From Candidatus Paenalcaligenes intestinipullorum (GTDB lineage: Bacteria; Pseudomonadota; Gammaproteobacteria; Burkholderiales; Burkholderiaceae_B), in assembly GCA_019120675.1 (NCBI GenBank), contig DWUQ01000138.1:1-6426 (forward strand): a DNA stretch of 6,426 nt, in the 5' to 3' direction. The notes under the pieces are model-generated. The model did no database searches. It saw only the letters and a program-made list of their open reading frames with translations, and was not told where the DNA came from. Below, piece by piece: positions 5,534 to 6,426 of this stretch. Within the stretch, counting starts at the first letter, position 1. Each line of letters begins with the position of its first letter. The translations under genes and the position numbers were made by a program.

Positions 5534-6426
5534 CACATTAAACAAGGCCTCACTGGAGCTGTCCAAAGAACGCTTGATGGCGGTGTATTTTTCCAACAGG
5601 GCTGATTTATAGACCACCCCTAGCAAGCGTGGCGACTCATCCAGACTCAGCACGGGCAAACGTTCGCCTTGGAAGTTTACAAAATACTGTTGCGCCTCAT
5701 CGAGGCTCATTTTGGAATCGAGGGTTTTTACAAAGTCTGAACGCAGCACTTCCCCTACTGGATGCTCTTGGGCATCCACATGATGCAGCAACAAACGCGT
5801 GAGGTCCTGTTGAGCAATCACGCCTTGGTAGACGTTGTGCTCGTCCACCACATAGATGTATTTGACCGGATACTCCAAGAACATTTGCAGTGCTTCACTG
5901 ACCTTGGTGCTGGTGGCGACCACAGTATCCGCCGGACGGATCAACTCGTTGATGCGCATATGACGAAGGGTGTGCCGCAAGCGTTCGTCTCGTTCGCGTA
6001 CTAAGGTCACCTCGTACATCGCGACTTCGGCCAACATTCGTGACACAAAATACGCAATGACACTGGCCACAATTAACGGCAAGACCAGCTCATAGCTAAG
6101 CGTCATTTCAAACAGCATCAAAATCGCCATTAAGGGCGCGCTGGTGGCGGCGCCTAAAAAAGCACCCATACCCACCAAGATATAAATATTAGGTTGAATG
6201 CCGAGCTCGGGAAACAAGCCATGCATAAGCTGCCCAAAGAGCGCCCCAAAGGCCGCCCCCACGACTAAGGCAGGGGTAAAGACCCCGCCGATGGCACCCG
6301 AGCCAACGGTGAGCACCGTAGCCAGAACCTTGGCAAACAGCATGGATAAGATCACATACCACGGCCAGCTTTCGTGCAACAGGCCCCATACAATACTGAA
6401 GCCATTGCCGGCTACATCGGGCACAG
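5516..6426 (-). CDS. CLC-family chloride channel/transporter with CBS domain pair, N-terminus beyond the window
   Basis: This is the C-terminal half or so of a CLC membrane protein that conducts or exchanges chloride across the inner membrane. The frame runs off the window edge; the first full codon is GTG, but VPDVAGNGF matches the middle of CLC proteins, so it is internal. Numbering from there, hydrophobic helices span about 20-40, 45-70, 80-105 and 112-130. GSGAIGGVFTP (41-51) contains the GxFxP anion-selectivity motif, and LFEMTLSYELVLP (104-116) is typical. Y137 in AMYEVTL is the likely counterpart of the chloride-coordinating Tyr445 of E. coli ClcA. The cytoplasmic part carries two CBS domains (about 155-215 and 223-285), which usually bind adenine nucleotides and modulate gating. 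The GREGP glutamate that separates antiporters from channels is off the window, so the mechanism is undecided. It resembles the ClcB-like proteins annotated in Burkholderiales, but I do not assign a symbol. Confidence 0.92.
   Translation of the reverse strand, partial: VPDVAGNGFSIVWGLLHESWPWYVILSMLFAKVLATVLTVGSGAIGGVFTPALVVGAAFGALFGQLMHGLFPELGIQPNIYILVGMGAFLGAATSAPLMAILMLFEMTLSYELVLPLIVASVIAYFVSRMLAEVAMYEVTLVRERDERLRHTLRHMRINELIRPADTVVATSTKVSEALQMFLEYPVKYIYVVDEHNVYQGVIAQQDLTRLLLHHVDAQEHPVGEVLRSDFVKTLDSKMSLDEAQQYFVNFQGERLPVLSLDESPRLLGVVYKSALLEKYTAIKRSLDSSSEALFNVRPGAF

Noticed and set aside
1..6426. A previously undescribed system such as a defence island, mobile element, CRISPR array or gene cluster
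   Set aside because: Every sizeable coding region belongs to a well-known housekeeping family. No transposase, integrase, terminal repeats, spaced repeats or unfamiliar conserved frame is visible.

Overview
The window is a stretch of ordinary bacterial chromosome holding six protein genes. All six have recognisable families and no gene is left unexplained. Base composition looks moderately GC-rich by eye. The order purH-ruvC-ruvA-ruvB, and a RuvB N-terminus beginning MAIHSDSLSS, match what I remember of Bordetella, Alcaligenes and relatives. I therefore infer a betaproteobacterium of the Burkholderiales, probably Alcaligenaceae. This placement rests on memory of the families, not on a search.

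Plus strand, 1-3585: the 3' three quarters of purH (last two steps of IMP synthesis) is followed 4 nt later by ruvC and 14 nt after that by ruvA. These three are packed like one transcription unit. A 162-bp gap then separates ruvA from ruvB. It holds a near-perfect 23-nt dyad nested inside a wider inverted repeat, a TTGACA hexamer, and a good LexA (SOS) box of the form TACTG-N10-CAGTG ending 8 nt before the ruvB ATG. RuvA and RuvB form the Holliday-junction branch-migration motor and RuvC cuts the junction. The layout suggests that ruvB has its own damage-inducible promoter while ruvC and ruvA ride on the purH transcript.

Minus strand, 6426-3562: a 5'-truncated CLC-type chloride channel or transporter with a C-terminal pair of CBS domains is followed, after 142 bp, by recQ, a full-length RecQ helicase with zinc, winged-helix and HRDC domains. 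recQ converges on ruvB and their 3' ends overlap by 24 bp, with no evident terminator between them. Two DNA-repair transcription units therefore meet tail to tail.

I saw no tRNA, rRNA, CRISPR array, insertion sequence, prophage or defence module, and no candidate for a new biological system. The observations most worth following are the LexA box and dyad structure between ruvA and ruvB, and the overlapping convergent ends of ruvB and recQ.
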